From positions 124,001 to 188,000 of the forward strand of contig NZ_JNIK01000014.1 in NCBI RefSeq assembly GCF_000701365.1: a stretch of DNA of 64,000 nucleotides. Direction: 5' to 3'. Under the pieces are notes generated by a model. It made no database searches, was not told the origin of the DNA, and worked only from the letters and a program-made list of their open reading frames with translations. Positions 53,860 to 61,942 of the stretch are shown here, piece after piece. This DNA comes from Blastococcus sp. URHD0036 (GTDB lineage: Bacteria; Actinomycetota; Actinomycetes; Mycobacteriales; Geodermatophilaceae). Both the position numbers and the translations under genes were made by a program. How positions within the stretch are numbered: position 1 is the first letter of the stretch; each line of letters starts with the position of its first letter.

Positions 53860-54965
53860 CGGGCGCTCACCTCCGCGGGGGCCTGCTCACCGGCGCGGCG
53901 GGCGTCGACGAGGGAGGCGTGGGTCGGCGCGTCGGGCACGTGCGCGGGCTTCAGCGCGGCGAACTCCCGGCGCAGCACCGGCACGACCTCCTCGCCGAGG
54001 ATGTCCAGCTGCTCCAGCACCGTCTTCAGCGGGAGCCCCGCGTGGTCGACGAGGAACAGCTGGCGCTGGTAGTCCCCGACGTAGTCGCGGAAGCCGAGCG
54101 TCCGCTCGATGACCTGCTGCGGGCTGCCGACGGTCAGCGGCGTCTCCCGGCTGAACTCCTCCAGCGAGGGGCCGTGGCCGTAGACCGGCGCGTCGTCGAA
54201 GTAGGGACGGAACTCGCGGACGGCGTCCTGGCTGTTCTTCCGCATGAAGACCTGGCCCCCGAGGCCGACGATCGCCTGGTCGGCGTCGCCGTGGCCGTGG
54301 TGGGCGAAGCGCCCGCGGTAGAACTCGACCATCCGCCGGGTGTGCTCGGCCGGCCAGAAGATGTGGTTGGCGAAGTAGCCGTCGCCGTAGAACGCGGCCT
54401 GCTCGGCGATCTGCGGGGAGCGGATCGACCCGTGCCAGACGAAGGGCGGGACGCCGTCGAGCGGGCGCGGCGTCGAGGTGAAGCCCTGCAGCGGCGTGCG
54501 GTACTTCCCCTTCCAGTCCACGACCTCGGTGTCCCACAGCCGGCGCAGCAGCGCGTAGTTCTCCACGGCCAGCGGGATGCCGTCGCGGATGTCCTTGCCG
54601 AACCAGGGGTAGACCGGGCCGGTGTTGCCCCGGCCCAGCGTCAGGTCGACCCGGCCGCCGGCCAGGTGCTGGAGCATCGCGTAGTCCTCGGCGATCTTCA
54701 CCGGGTCGTTGGTGGTGATCAGCGTGGTCGCCGTGGACAGCTGCAGCGTCGAGGTCTGCGCCGCGATGTAGGCCAGCGTCGTCGTCGGCGAGGAGGAGAA
54801 GAACGGCGGGTTGTGGTGCTCGCCGAGCGCGAACACGTCGAGGCCGACCTCCTCCGCCTTCTTCGCGATGGCCACCACGGCCTGGATCCGCTCCGCCTCG
54901 CTGGGCGTCCGCCCGGTCGTGGGGTCGGCCGTGATGTCGCTGACCGTGAAGATGCCGAACTGCAT
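53856..54965 (-). CDS. LLM class flavin-dependent monooxygenase (CE1758 type)
   Basis: A 369-aa luciferase-like monooxygenase with a TIM-barrel fold. MQFGIFTVSDITADP at the start, GLDVFALGEHHNPPFFSSSPTTTLAYIAAQT, LTLGRGNTGPVYPWFGKD and PFVWHGSIRSPQIAEQAAFYGDGYFANHIFW are typical of the CE1758 group, which is regularly paired with a CE1759 FMN reductase, as here. Substrate unknown. ATG 54965 is preferred over a TTG at 54995; GAGGCAGG lies upstream. An inverted repeat (GTTGA-N4-TCAAC, 54983-54996) stands just before the start. The TetR gene lies 74 bp upstream on the same strand. Confidence 0.88.
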   Translation of the reverse strand: MQFGIFTVSDITADPTTGRTPSEAERIQAVVAIAKKAEEVGLDVFALGEHHNPPFFSSSPTTTLAYIAAQTSTLQLSTATTLITTNDPVKIAEDYAMLQHLAGGRVDLTLGRGNTGPVYPWFGKDIRDGIPLAVENYALLRRLWDTEVVDWKGKYRTPLQGFTSTPRPLDGVPPFVWHGSIRSPQIAEQAAFYGDGYFANHIFWPAEHTRRMVEFYRGRFAHHGHGDADQAIVGLGGQVFMRKNSQDAVREFRPYFDDAPVYGHGPSLEEFSRETPLTVGSPQQVIERTLGFRDYVGDYQRQLFLVDHAGLPLKTVLEQLDILGEEVVPVLRREFAALKPAHVPDAPTHASLVDARRAGEQAPAEVSAR

Positions 54966-55039
54966 CGTCGTCGCCTGCCTCGGTTGAGTGTTCAACTACC
55001 GCTGCGTGCAACGAGGTCAGGGGGAGGGGCATTCCCCGG

Positions 55040-55693
55040 TCAGGCGGAGAGGGCGCCGCGCACGATGTCGAGGAAGTCGTCGAGCGTGATGCCGTCGGGG
55101 TCCGCGGTGATCTCGGGGTCCACCTGGGCCTGTGCCAGCACCAGGCCGCCGACGAACTGGGCGAGGTGGCGCGGGTTCCCGGCCCGCACGGTCCCGTCGC
55201 GCTGCCCGTCGGCGATCGCCTCGGCGTAGGCCTCGAGGACGGCCCGGAACGACGTGCGGTCGGCGTTGCCGGCGAGGTCCACGCCCATCGACGTCGCCGT
55301 CAGCCGCGCGTTGCGGGGGGAGCCGCGCAGGTCGTGGACGGCGGCGCGGGCCATGGCGACCACCTTCTCGATGCCCGGGGCCGCGGGCTCGGCCGACGCG
55401 CGGAAGGAGGTGCCGAGTGAGGTGGCGTGCCGCTCGAGGGCGGCGGAGTAGAGGGCGTCCTTGTTGGTGAAGAAGTTGTAGATGCTGCCGACCGAGTAGC
55501 CGCACCCCGCCGCGATCTGCTCCAGGCTCGTGCCCTCGTAGCCGTGCTCGACGAAGAGCCGCTCGGCGACGTCCAGGATCTCCCGCCGGCCGGCCTCCAG
55601 CCGCTCCAGCCGCCGGCGCTCACGGGCCGCGGTGGCGGGATCGGTGAGGGCGGGGTCGGGGCGGGCTGGGGCGGATCCTTCAGCGGCCGGCAC
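55040..55693 (-). CDS. TetR-family regulator of the amidohydrolase cluster
   Basis: A 217-aa TetR protein. DNA-binding domain at residues ~34-85 (REILDVAERLFVEHGYEGTSLEQIAAGCGYSVGSIYNFFTNKDAL) followed by a helical ligand domain. GTG 55693 is preceded by CAGACT-N7, so the message looks leaderless. It is divergent from the first amidohydrolase gene, and a 32-bp palindrome lies between the two promoters; a matching palindrome precedes the second amidohydrolase gene. It is therefore the probable repressor of both, of itself, and possibly of the LLM/FMN-reductase pair downstream. The ligand may be the catabolic substrate or an acyl-CoA. Confidence 0.87.
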   Translation of the reverse strand: MPAAEGSAPARPDPALTDPATAARERRRLERLEAGRREILDVAERLFVEHGYEGTSLEQIAAGCGYSVGSIYNFFTNKDALYSAALERHATSLGTSFRASAEPAAPGIEKVVAMARAAVHDLRGSPRNARLTATSMGVDLAGNADRTSFRAVLEAYAEAIADGQRDGTVRAGNPRHLAQFVGGLVLAQAQVDPEITADPDGITLDDFLDIVRGALSA

Positions 55694-55724
55694 GCCCCCG
55701 AGTCTGCCAGGAGAACGGATCGCC

Positions 55725-55756
55725 TGAGTGTCCTTCAGGGGATTGAAGGTGACTCA
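55725..55756. promoter_or_regulatory. 32-bp palindromic operator, copy 1
   Basis: TGAGTGTCCTTCA-N6-TGAAGGTGACTCA: 11 of 13 positions in each half are symmetric, with the core CCTTCA-ggggat-TGAAGG perfect. The right half covers TTGAAG (55743-55748), the -35 of the rightward promoter, with TAGGGT (55767-55772) as -10. The left half covers the -35 region of the leftward tetR promoter. A nearly identical half-site and spacing occur at 57214-57245. Binding by the adjacent TetR is inferred. Confidence 0.75.
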
Positions 55757-55849
55757 GACCACGGGCTAGGGTCGGCGCGTCCGTGCCCGGAGGCGTGCCC
55801 GGCCGGCCCCAGCGTGCCCACCCGCCCGCCGTGACGAGGAGGAGCTCCC

Positions 55850-57133
55850 GTGTCGAGAAGGCTCGACTTCCCGGTGTTCGACGCCGACAACCACATGTAC
55901 GAGACGACCGATGCCTTCACCAAGTACCTCCCGCCGGACTACGCCGGGCTGGTCAAGTACGTGCAGGTCAACGGGCGGACGAAGATCGCGCTGCGCAACA
56001 CCATCAGCGAGTACATCCCGAACCCGACGTTCAACAAGGTCGCCCCGCCCGGCGCCCAGGAGATCGAGTTCCGGCTCAAGAACCCGTCGTCCAAGCACGT
56101 CCCGGTCGGGGGTGCGGCGCAGTTCCACGACTCGTCCAAGAAGGCCGGCGACGAGAACCTGGCCGGCATGCCGCCGAAGTACATCGAGTCGCCCCCGGCG
56201 TTCTTCGAGCCCGGGCCCCGGCTGCAGCTGATGGACGAGCTGAAGATCGACCGGGCGATCATGTGGCCGACGCTGGCGAGCCTGCTCGAGGAGCGCCTGG
56301 CCGACGACCCGGACGCGACTCACGTGCTGGTCCACGCGCTCAACGAGTGGATGATCGAGCACTGGACCTACAACTACGAGAACCGGATCTTCCCGACCCC
56401 GGTCATCACGCTGCCCCTGGTCGACAAGGCGCTGGCCGAGCTGGACTACGTCGTCGAGCGCGGCGCCAAGACCATCCTCGTCCGCCCGGCCCCGGTGCCC
56501 GGCTACAACGGCCGCCGCCGGTCGTTCGCGCTGCCGGAGTACGACCCGTTCTGGGCCCGCGTCCAGGAGGCCGGCGTCCTCGTCGGGATGCACTCCTCCG
56601 ACGACGGGCAGCAGCGCTACCTCAACGAGTGGGAGGGCCACGTCGGTGAGTTCCTGCCCTTCGGGCAGAAGCCGTCGGGGTTCTCCAAGTTCCTCGGGGC
56701 GCAGTACCGGGGCATCAAGGACACCGTGACCTCGATCGTCGGCCACGGCCTGGCGACCCGGTTCCCCGACATCCGGTTCATGCCGGTGGAGAACGGCAGC
56801 GCGTGGCTCAAGCCGCTGCAGGAGACCATGAAGAAGGTCTACGGCCGCAACCCCGGCGCCTTCGACGAGGACCCGTCGGTCGCGCTCAAGCGGTCGATCA
56901 TGCTCCACCCGTTCTTCGAGGAGGACATCCTCGGCGTCGTCGACGCGATCGGTGCCGACAACGTCGTCTTCGGGTCGGACTACCCGCACCCGGAGGGCAT
57001 GCACGACCCGACGAGCTTCGTCGACGAGATCGACAGCCTGCCGGTCGAGGACCAGGCCAAGATCATGGGCGGCAACCTGAACAAGCTGCTCGGCTTCCCG
57101 GCCGACAGCGGGGCCCTGCCCGCCGCGGCGTGA
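55850..57133 (+). CDS. Amidohydrolase family protein (Amidohydro_2), copy 1
   Basis: A 427-aa metal-dependent TIM-barrel hydrolase/decarboxylase of the ACMSD-like Amidohydro_2 family. The first metal motif is VFDADNHMYE (D-x-D-x-H), and the last is FGSDYPHPEGMHDP with the catalytic Asp; a Glu/His-rich centre (MWPTLASLLEERL; HALNEWMIEHWTYNYE; GMHSSDDG; SIVGHGLATRFP) supplies the others. Substrate unknown. GTG 55850 follows GAGGAGGAG. It is under the operator at 55725, with a terminator after the gene. It has a close tandem paralogue. Confidence 0.87.
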   Translation: MSRRLDFPVFDADNHMYETTDAFTKYLPPDYAGLVKYVQVNGRTKIALRNTISEYIPNPTFNKVAPPGAQEIEFRLKNPSSKHVPVGGAAQFHDSSKKAGDENLAGMPPKYIESPPAFFEPGPRLQLMDELKIDRAIMWPTLASLLEERLADDPDATHVLVHALNEWMIEHWTYNYENRIFPTPVITLPLVDKALAELDYVVERGAKTILVRPAPVPGYNGRRRSFALPEYDPFWARVQEAGVLVGMHSSDDGQQRYLNEWEGHVGEFLPFGQKPSGFSKFLGAQYRGIKDTVTSIVGHGLATRFPDIRFMPVENGSAWLKPLQETMKKVYGRNPGAFDEDPSVALKRSIMLHPFFEEDILGVVDAIGADNVVFGSDYPHPEGMHDPTSFVDEIDSLPVEDQAKIMGGNLNKLLGFPADSGALPAAA

Positions 57134-57137
57134 GGAC

Positions 57138-57171
57138 GCCGGCCGGGTCGCCGCTCGGCGACCCGGCCGGC
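57138..57171 (+). terminator. Hairpin terminator between the two amidohydrolase genes
   Basis: A perfect 15-bp stem (GCCGGCCGGGTCGCC with its complement) and a 4-nt loop lie just after the stop codon at 57133. The downstream paralogue has its own promoter. Confidence 0.87.
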
Positions 57172-57213
57172 ACCGCGGCAGACTGTGCGGCAGAACACTT
57201 CGATGGTCGTCAT

Positions 57214-57245
57214 TGAATCGAATTCAGAGTCTTGAAGGTGACTCA
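57214..57245. promoter_or_regulatory. 32-bp palindromic operator, copy 2
   Basis: TGAATCGAATTCA-N6-TGAAGGTGACTCA: the right half is identical over 13 bp to the operator at 55725-55756, and 9 of 13 positions of the left half are symmetric. The right half overlaps TTGAAG (57232-57237), which forms a sigma-70-like promoter with TACCTT (57255-57260) at 17-bp spacing, directed to the second amidohydrolase gene. Confidence 0.75.
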
Positions 57246-57341
57246 GCCCACTGCTACCTTCGGGATGCCGCTGTTCCCACGTGCATCCCCGGTCGCCGCA
57301 CCGGCCTGGAGCGCGTTCGCAAACGAATGAGGAGAGGCCTC

Positions 57342-58613
57342 GTGGCCCGACGACTCGACTTCCCGGTGTTCGACGCCGACAACCACTTCTACGAGACCAC
57401 CGACGCCTTCACCAAGTACCTCCCCGCGGAGTACGCGGGCCTGGTCAAGTACGTGCAGGTCAACGGGCGTACCAAGATCGCGCTGCGCAACGTCATCAGC
57501 GAGTACATCCCGAACCCCACCTTCAACAAGGTGGCGCCTCCCGGGGCCCTCGAGCTGGAGTTCCGCGCCAAGAACCCCTCGTCGAAGCACAAGCCGCTGA
57601 GCAACAAGACCAGCTTCGGCGAGACGACGAACGAGGACCGCAAGACGATCGAGGGCATGCCGCCCAAGTACATCGAGTCGCCGCCGGCGTTCTTCAACCC
57701 GGCCGACCGGCTGCCGGTGCTCGACGAGCTGGGCCTGGACCGCGCCGTCATGTGGCCGACCCTGGCGTCGCTGCTCGAGGAGCGTCTCGCCGACGACCCC
57801 GACGCCACGCACGTCATGGTGCACGCGCTCAACGAGTGGATGCTCGAGCACTGGACCTACAACTACGAGAACCGGATCTTCCCGACCCCGGTCATCACCC
57901 TGCCGGTCCTGGACAAGGCGCTGGCCGAGCTCGACTACGTCGTCGAGCACGGCGCCAAGGCCATCCTGATCCGCCCGGCGCCCGTGCCCGGCTACAACGG
58001 CCGGCGCCGCTCGTTCGCGCTGCCGGAGTACGACCCGTTCTGGGAGCGGGTGAACGAGGCCGGCCTCGTCGTCGGCATGCACTCCTCCGACGACGGCCAG
58101 ACCCGCTACCTGAACGAGTGGGAGGGCCACCAGGGCGAGCACCTGCCCTTCGTCAAGAACTCGGGCTTCCACGCCCTGGTGTCGGCCGAGTACCGCGGCA
58201 TCAAGGACACGGTGACCTCGATCGTCGGCCACGGCCTGGCGACCCGGTTCCCCGACCTGCGGTTCATGCCCGTGGAGAACGGCAGCTCCTGGCTCAAGCC
58301 GCTCCTCGGCACGATGGCGAAGGTCTACGGCCGCAACCCGGGCGCCTTCGACGAGGACCCGACCGTGGCGCTCAAGCGGTCGATCGTCCTGCACCCCTTC
58401 TTCGAGGAGGACGTGATCGGCGTGATCGAGGCCATGGGCGTCGACAACGTCGTCTTCGGCTCGGACTACCCGCACCCCGAGGGCCTGCACGACCCGATCG
58501 AGTACATGAACGAGCTCGAGGGTCTGTCCGACGTGGATAAGGCCAAGGTCATGGGCGGCAACCTGAACAAGCTCTTCGGCTTCGCCGCCGACGACAAGGT
58601 CATCGCCGCGTAA
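57342..58613 (+). CDS. Amidohydrolase family protein (Amidohydro_2), copy 2
   Basis: A 423-aa paralogue of the preceding protein, closely similar over its whole length (VFDADNHFYE, AFTKYLPAEYAGLVKYVQVNG, HALNEWMLEHWTYNYE, FGSDYPHPEGLHDP). All metal-ligand motifs are kept. The clearest difference is the segment around residues 80-105 (KPLSNKTSFGETTNEDRKT here, HVPVGGAAQFHDSSKKAGD there), which could affect substrate choice. GTG 57342 has GAGGAGAGG upstream; the longer frame from 57213 is rejected. The two may act as a hetero-oligomer or on sequential substrates; this is inference. Confidence 0.87.
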   Translation: MARRLDFPVFDADNHFYETTDAFTKYLPAEYAGLVKYVQVNGRTKIALRNVISEYIPNPTFNKVAPPGALELEFRAKNPSSKHKPLSNKTSFGETTNEDRKTIEGMPPKYIESPPAFFNPADRLPVLDELGLDRAVMWPTLASLLEERLADDPDATHVMVHALNEWMLEHWTYNYENRIFPTPVITLPVLDKALAELDYVVEHGAKAILIRPAPVPGYNGRRRSFALPEYDPFWERVNEAGLVVGMHSSDDGQTRYLNEWEGHQGEHLPFVKNSGFHALVSAEYRGIKDTVTSIVGHGLATRFPDLRFMPVENGSSWLKPLLGTMAKVYGRNPGAFDEDPTVALKRSIVLHPFFEEDVIGVIEAMGVDNVVFGSDYPHPEGLHDPIEYMNELEGLSDVDKAKVMGGNLNKLFGFAADDKVIAA

Positions 58614-58632
58614 CAGGCACCACCACGACGTG

Positions 58633-58672
58633 AGGCGCCGGCCGGACGAGCACGACCGTCCGGCCGGCGCCT
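58633..58672 (+). terminator. Hairpin terminator after second amidohydrolase gene
   Basis: A perfect 16-bp stem (AGGCGCCGGCCGGACG with its complement) with an 8-nt loop, located 20 bases after the stop codon. Partly complementary flanks (CACGACG/CGTCGTG) could extend it. Confidence 0.87.
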
Positions 58673-58748
58673 TCGTCGTGTCCGCAGCAGTTCCCACTGA
58701 TCGGACCCACCCCGGCGACGGCGCCGGGCGGAGAGGCGGAGAGCACGC

Positions 58749-59648
58749 ATGGCCGACTACCAGTTCATCACCTACGAGCCGCTGGACGACGGCACGATCG
58801 TCCGGATCAACCTGAACCGGCCCAAGCAGCGCAACGCGCAGAACCGCGGCATGCTCGTCGAGCTCGACGACGCCTTCCGGGCCGCCGAGATGGACGACCA
58901 GGTCCGCGTGATCATCCTGGGCGCGGAGGGGCCGGTGTTCTCCTCCGGTCACGACACCGGCTCCAAGCAGTCGATCGCCGAGTGGATGCCGGGCCCGTCC
59001 CAGCACCACAGCGTCACCATCGACGGCGGCACCCGGCAGGGCGCGGAGAAGCTGTACCTGCAGGAGTGGCACTACTACTTCCAGAACACCGCCCGCTGGC
59101 GTGACCTGCGCAAGATCACCATCGCCCAGGTCCACGGGAACGTGATCTCCGCGGGCCTGATGCTCGCGTGGGCGTGCGACCTCATCGTGGCCGCCGAGGA
59201 CACCCAGTTCTCCGACGTGGTCGGTCAGCGGCTGGGCATGTGCGGCGTGGAGTACTTCGCCCACCCGTGGGAGTTCGGCCCGCGCAAGACCAAGGAACTG
59301 CTGCTCACCGGTGACTCGATCGGCGCGGTCGAGGCCCACGCGCTCGGGATGGTCAGCAAGGTCTTCCCCGCCGACGAGCTCGCCGAGGGTGCGCTGGCCC
59401 TGGCGCGCAAGATCGCGCAGCTGCCCACGATGGCGGCACTGCTGGCCAAGGAGTCGGTCAACCAGTCCGTGGACAACATGGGCTTCCAGAACGCGCTCAA
59501 GGCCTGCCTGACGCTGCACGAGCTCAACCACGCCCACTGGGCCTGGGTGCACGAGGACCGGTACCCCGTGGGCAAGGCCGAGGACGGCATCCTCGGGGCG
59601 ATCACCGGCGCTCCGGCCACGGCGGCGTCGAACGGCACCTCGGCGTGA
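58749..59648 (+). CDS. Enoyl-CoA hydratase/isomerase family protein
   Basis: A 299-aa crotonase-fold enzyme. INLNRPKQRNAQN is the N-terminal CoA-binding segment, and the oxyanion-hole residues lie in VFSSGHDTGSK and AQVHGNVISAGLMLAWACDLIVAAEDTQFSD. The usual catalytic Glu position is occupied by GMCGVEYFAHPWEFGPRKTKELLLTGDSI. A ~30-residue insert (PGPSQHHSVTIDGGTRQGAEKL) is longer than in classical hydratases, so activity may differ (hydratase, isomerase or hydrolase). ATG 58749 has GGAGAGG upstream. The stop overlaps the thioesterase start. Confidence 0.85.
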   Translation: MADYQFITYEPLDDGTIVRINLNRPKQRNAQNRGMLVELDDAFRAAEMDDQVRVIILGAEGPVFSSGHDTGSKQSIAEWMPGPSQHHSVTIDGGTRQGAEKLYLQEWHYYFQNTARWRDLRKITIAQVHGNVISAGLMLAWACDLIVAAEDTQFSDVVGQRLGMCGVEYFAHPWEFGPRKTKELLLTGDSIGAVEAHALGMVSKVFPADELAEGALALARKIAQLPTMAALLAKESVNQSVDNMGFQNALKACLTLHELNHAHWAWVHEDRYPVGKAEDGILGAITGAPATAASNGTSA

Positions 59649-60487
59649 CCGAGGCAGTGCGTCCCACGGTGGACGACGTCCTGCGGGTGCTCCGGCTGGA
59701 GAAGGACGGCGACGGCCGGTACGTCGGCCAGTGCCTCGCCACCGAGGGGCCGGTCGTGGCCGGCGCGCAGATGATCGCGCAGGCGATCGTGGCCGCGACC
59801 GCCGAGGCCGGCGGCAAGCGGGTCACGTCGATCTCGTCGAACTTCGCCCGCACCGGCCGCGCGGACTCGCCGGTCACCCTCGAGGTCGAGCGCTTCCACG
59901 AGGGCCGGTCGCTGGCGTCGATCACCGTGACGGTCAGCCAGGGCGACCGGAAGCTGGCCCGCTCGCTGGTCCTGCTCGGCGCCGACGAGGGCGACGTCAT
60001 CCGGCACGACGCAGAGCCGCCGGCCACCGGGGGACCGGACGCCGCCCCGGAGCAGGACAGCTACCTGACCGGTCACGAGCAGCGCACCGTGGGTGCCGTC
60101 GACGTGTTCGACCCGGCCCTCGTCGGGCCGCCCGAGCTGCAGTACTGGTCGCGCTGGGCCACCGAGCGCACCGAGCGCGACGTCTCCCAGGCGCTGCTGA
60201 CCTGGGCGAGCACGAACTCCTTCATCGGTGCCGCCATGCGGCCGCACGAGGGGGTCGGGCTCAAGCGCGCGCACCGGGACCTGTCGACGGGGGTGCTCAG
60301 CCACACGCTGTACTTCCACGACGACTTCTCCGCGGGGGAGTGGCTGCTGTACTCGCTGCGCAGCACGTTCACCGGCGGTGGCCGGGCCTTCGGCGTCGGC
60401 GAGATCTTCACCGAGGACGGCCGGCTGGTCGCCACGGCCACCCAGGAGTCGATGATCCGGCCCATGACGGGCGGCTCAGGGCTCTGA
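59645..60487 (+). CDS. Acyl-CoA thioesterase (double hot-dog, TesB-like)
   Basis: A 280-aa two-domain hot-dog protein. The first domain holds GPVVAGAQMIAQAIVAATAEAGGKRVTSISSNFARTGRADSPVTLEVERFHEGRSLASITVTVSQG, and the second has LSHTLYFHDDFSAGEWLLYSLRSTFTGGGRAFGVGEIFTEDGRLVATATQESMIRP. This is the pattern of TesB/acyl-CoA thioesterase II-like proteins that hydrolyse acyl-CoA. It is translationally coupled to the enoyl-CoA hydratase gene (GTGA overlap), so the two probably work on the same CoA intermediate. Two terminators follow. Confidence 0.85.
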   Translation: MTEAVRPTVDDVLRVLRLEKDGDGRYVGQCLATEGPVVAGAQMIAQAIVAATAEAGGKRVTSISSNFARTGRADSPVTLEVERFHEGRSLASITVTVSQGDRKLARSLVLLGADEGDVIRHDAEPPATGGPDAAPEQDSYLTGHEQRTVGAVDVFDPALVGPPELQYWSRWATERTERDVSQALLTWASTNSFIGAAMRPHEGVGLKRAHRDLSTGVLSHTLYFHDDFSAGEWLLYSLRSTFTGGGRAFGVGEIFTEDGRLVATATQESMIRPMTGGSGL

Positions 60488-60493
60488 CGCGGT

Positions 60494-60519
60494 GTCCCGG
60501 GGGCCGCGACCCCCGGGAC
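60494..60519 (+). terminator. Hairpin terminator 1 after thioesterase gene
   Basis: GTCCCGGGGG pairs perfectly with CCCCCGGGAC over a 6-nt loop, six bases after the stop codon. Confidence 0.8.
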
Positions 60520-60535
60520 GCGCTGACACGGACAT

Positions 60536-60567
60536 GCGAGCCGGGCCCCGTCGGGGGCCCGGCTCGC
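60536..60567 (+). terminator. Hairpin terminator 2 after thioesterase gene
   Basis: A perfect 14-bp stem (GCGAGCCGGGCCCC with its complement) and a 4-nt loop lie 17 bases after the first hairpin. The tandem arrangement insulates the catabolic operon from the DivIVA-like gene downstream. Confidence 0.85.
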
Positions 60568-60767
60568 ACCCGTGCGCTGCCAGCCGCCGGTCCCCAGGAG
60601 TCACCTCCTGGCAGCTCTCGGTGACGACATGGGGACACGGCCCCGCGACACCCCGACCGTGCCCGTTCCGTGATCTGCGCGAGCCTGCGCAGCCGCTCGC
60701 CGTCCAGCAACCTCGGAGGCACACGGCGCGGGGGACGGCCGGGTGGGCAGTCCAGAGGGGGACGTCG

Positions 60768-61511
60768 ATGTCGCTGCGAGCGCAGGTCCTGGTGCCACCC
60801 GCGGTCGAGGAGGCTCCCTCCCCGACCGGGACGACGGGTCCGCAGGCCCCCAGCGGGCTCGACGGACTCCTCGGCACGGATCCCTGCTTCCGCGGGGCCC
60901 TGCGCGGCTACGACCGGATGCAGGTGGACAACTACGTCACCTGGGCGGAGTCGGAGCTGGCCCTCGCCCGGCGCGAGAGCGACCACCTCCTGAGCCGGTA
61001 CGCGGCCTGCTCCGCGGAGCTGGCGAGCGCCCGTCTCCGGCTGGCCCAGATCGCCCGTGAGCGGACCGAGCGGCCGCGCGCCGACCAGGCCCAGCAGCTG
61101 CTCGTCCAGGCCGCCGAGCACGCCACGGCGATCACCGCGGCCGCCGAGGCCGAGGCCGAGCGCATCCGGGACGAGGCCCGGGCCGAGGCGCGGGCCCGCC
61201 TCGCCAACGTGGAGGGCCTGCGGGCGGCCGCCGCGGCGGCGTCCGAGCAGGCGGCGGAGGCGGTGGCGGCCGCCGAGCGGGACCGGGCCGTCGAGGTGGC
61301 GGAGTCGCAGCGGCAGCTCGCCGAGATCCGGGGCGAGGCCGACGAGCTGCGCCGGCAGCGGGACCGGGCATGGGAGTCACTGGCCGCGCTGCGGGAGCAG
61401 GTGAACTCGGCGCTGCAGGTGGTCGCCGGCCTGACCCCCGCCGCCCTCGCCGTCGTCCCCGACGAGCAGCACCCCGTCGCGGCGGGAGTCGCCACGAGAG
61501 TCGCCTCGTGA
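60768..61511 (+). CDS. DivIVA-domain coiled-coil protein
   Basis: A 247-aa protein. After a disordered N-terminus, FRGALRGYDRMQVDNYVTWAESELALARRE (about residues 42-70) matches the DivIVA/Wag31 N-terminal consensus (F..alRGYdr.qVd.yv). It is followed by a long Ala/Glu/Arg coiled coil (about 70-220). DivIVA proteins mark curved membrane or poles and organise wall growth. This one is not Wag31 itself (the sequence around the signature is divergent and there is no fts neighbourhood), so the role is open. ATG 60768 has GAGGGGG upstream; a longer frame from 60492 runs through the upstream terminator and is rejected. Confidence 0.77.
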   Translation: MSLRAQVLVPPAVEEAPSPTGTTGPQAPSGLDGLLGTDPCFRGALRGYDRMQVDNYVTWAESELALARRESDHLLSRYAACSAELASARLRLAQIARERTERPRADQAQQLLVQAAEHATAITAAAEAEAERIRDEARAEARARLANVEGLRAAAAAASEQAAEAVAAAERDRAVEVAESQRQLAEIRGEADELRRQRDRAWESLAALREQVNSALQVVAGLTPAALAVVPDEQHPVAAGVATRVAS

Positions 61512-61711
61512 GTCCGGTCACGGTGCGGGGAACGGCCGGAGGGTCCCGGTCGGGGACCTGAGCCGCGCGGCGTCCCTGTGCCGGGGTCGCGCTCTGACCA
61601 GTGGGTTCCGGCCTCCGCGGTGGTGACCGTGCGTCGCGTCCGGCAGTGCGGGGGAGGCCCGCGGGACGGGTGGGACGGAGCCCGTCACGCAGCGGCTCCG
61701 CGCCCCGGGGA

Positions 61712-61740
61712 TTGTCACGGACCGGTAACGCACCTACCGT
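61712..61740 (+). promoter_or_regulatory. Sigma-A-like promoter for riboswitch-transglycosylase transcript
   Basis: TTGTCA (61712-61717) and TACCGT (61735-61740) are separated by exactly 17 bases. Transcription would start about 40 nt before the riboswitch and give a leader of about 375 nt. Confidence 0.65.
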
Positions 61741-61785
61741 GGCTCCCGTCCAGCCGGTCGTCTCGTCCCCACCCGGGGAGTTCGG

Positions 61786-61942
61786 CTGGACGCCGCCGAG
61801 TCGTGACCGCGCACGCGGAGCGAGCCGGGGACCCATCGCAGTACTGGGGTGAATCCCGCGTACCGAGCCCAGCTCGGCCGCGGGTAGGGCGACTTCCCTC
61901 CCGAACCCGTCAGCTAACTCGGTAGGCGGCCATGGAAGAAAC
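61786..61942 (+). ncRNA. ydaO-yuaA (c-di-AMP) riboswitch
   Basis: Conserved ydaO elements occur in the correct order: GCCGGGGACCCA, then TGGGGTGAATCCCGCG, CGCGGGTAGGGCGACTTCCC, and CCGTCAGCTAACTCGGTAGGCG followed by GGAAGA. The AATCCCGCG and CGCGGGTAGGG segments pair, and GGAAG near the end can pair with CTTCC. In actinobacteria this riboswitch, which binds cyclic di-AMP and usually turns expression off, regularly precedes rpf and other wall-hydrolase genes. That is the context here. Boundaries are approximate. Confidence 0.9.

Noticed and set aside
60492-60767. N-terminal extension of the DivIVA-like frame
   Set aside because: The extension runs through two strong terminator hairpins and has no ribosome site; ATG 60768 has one.
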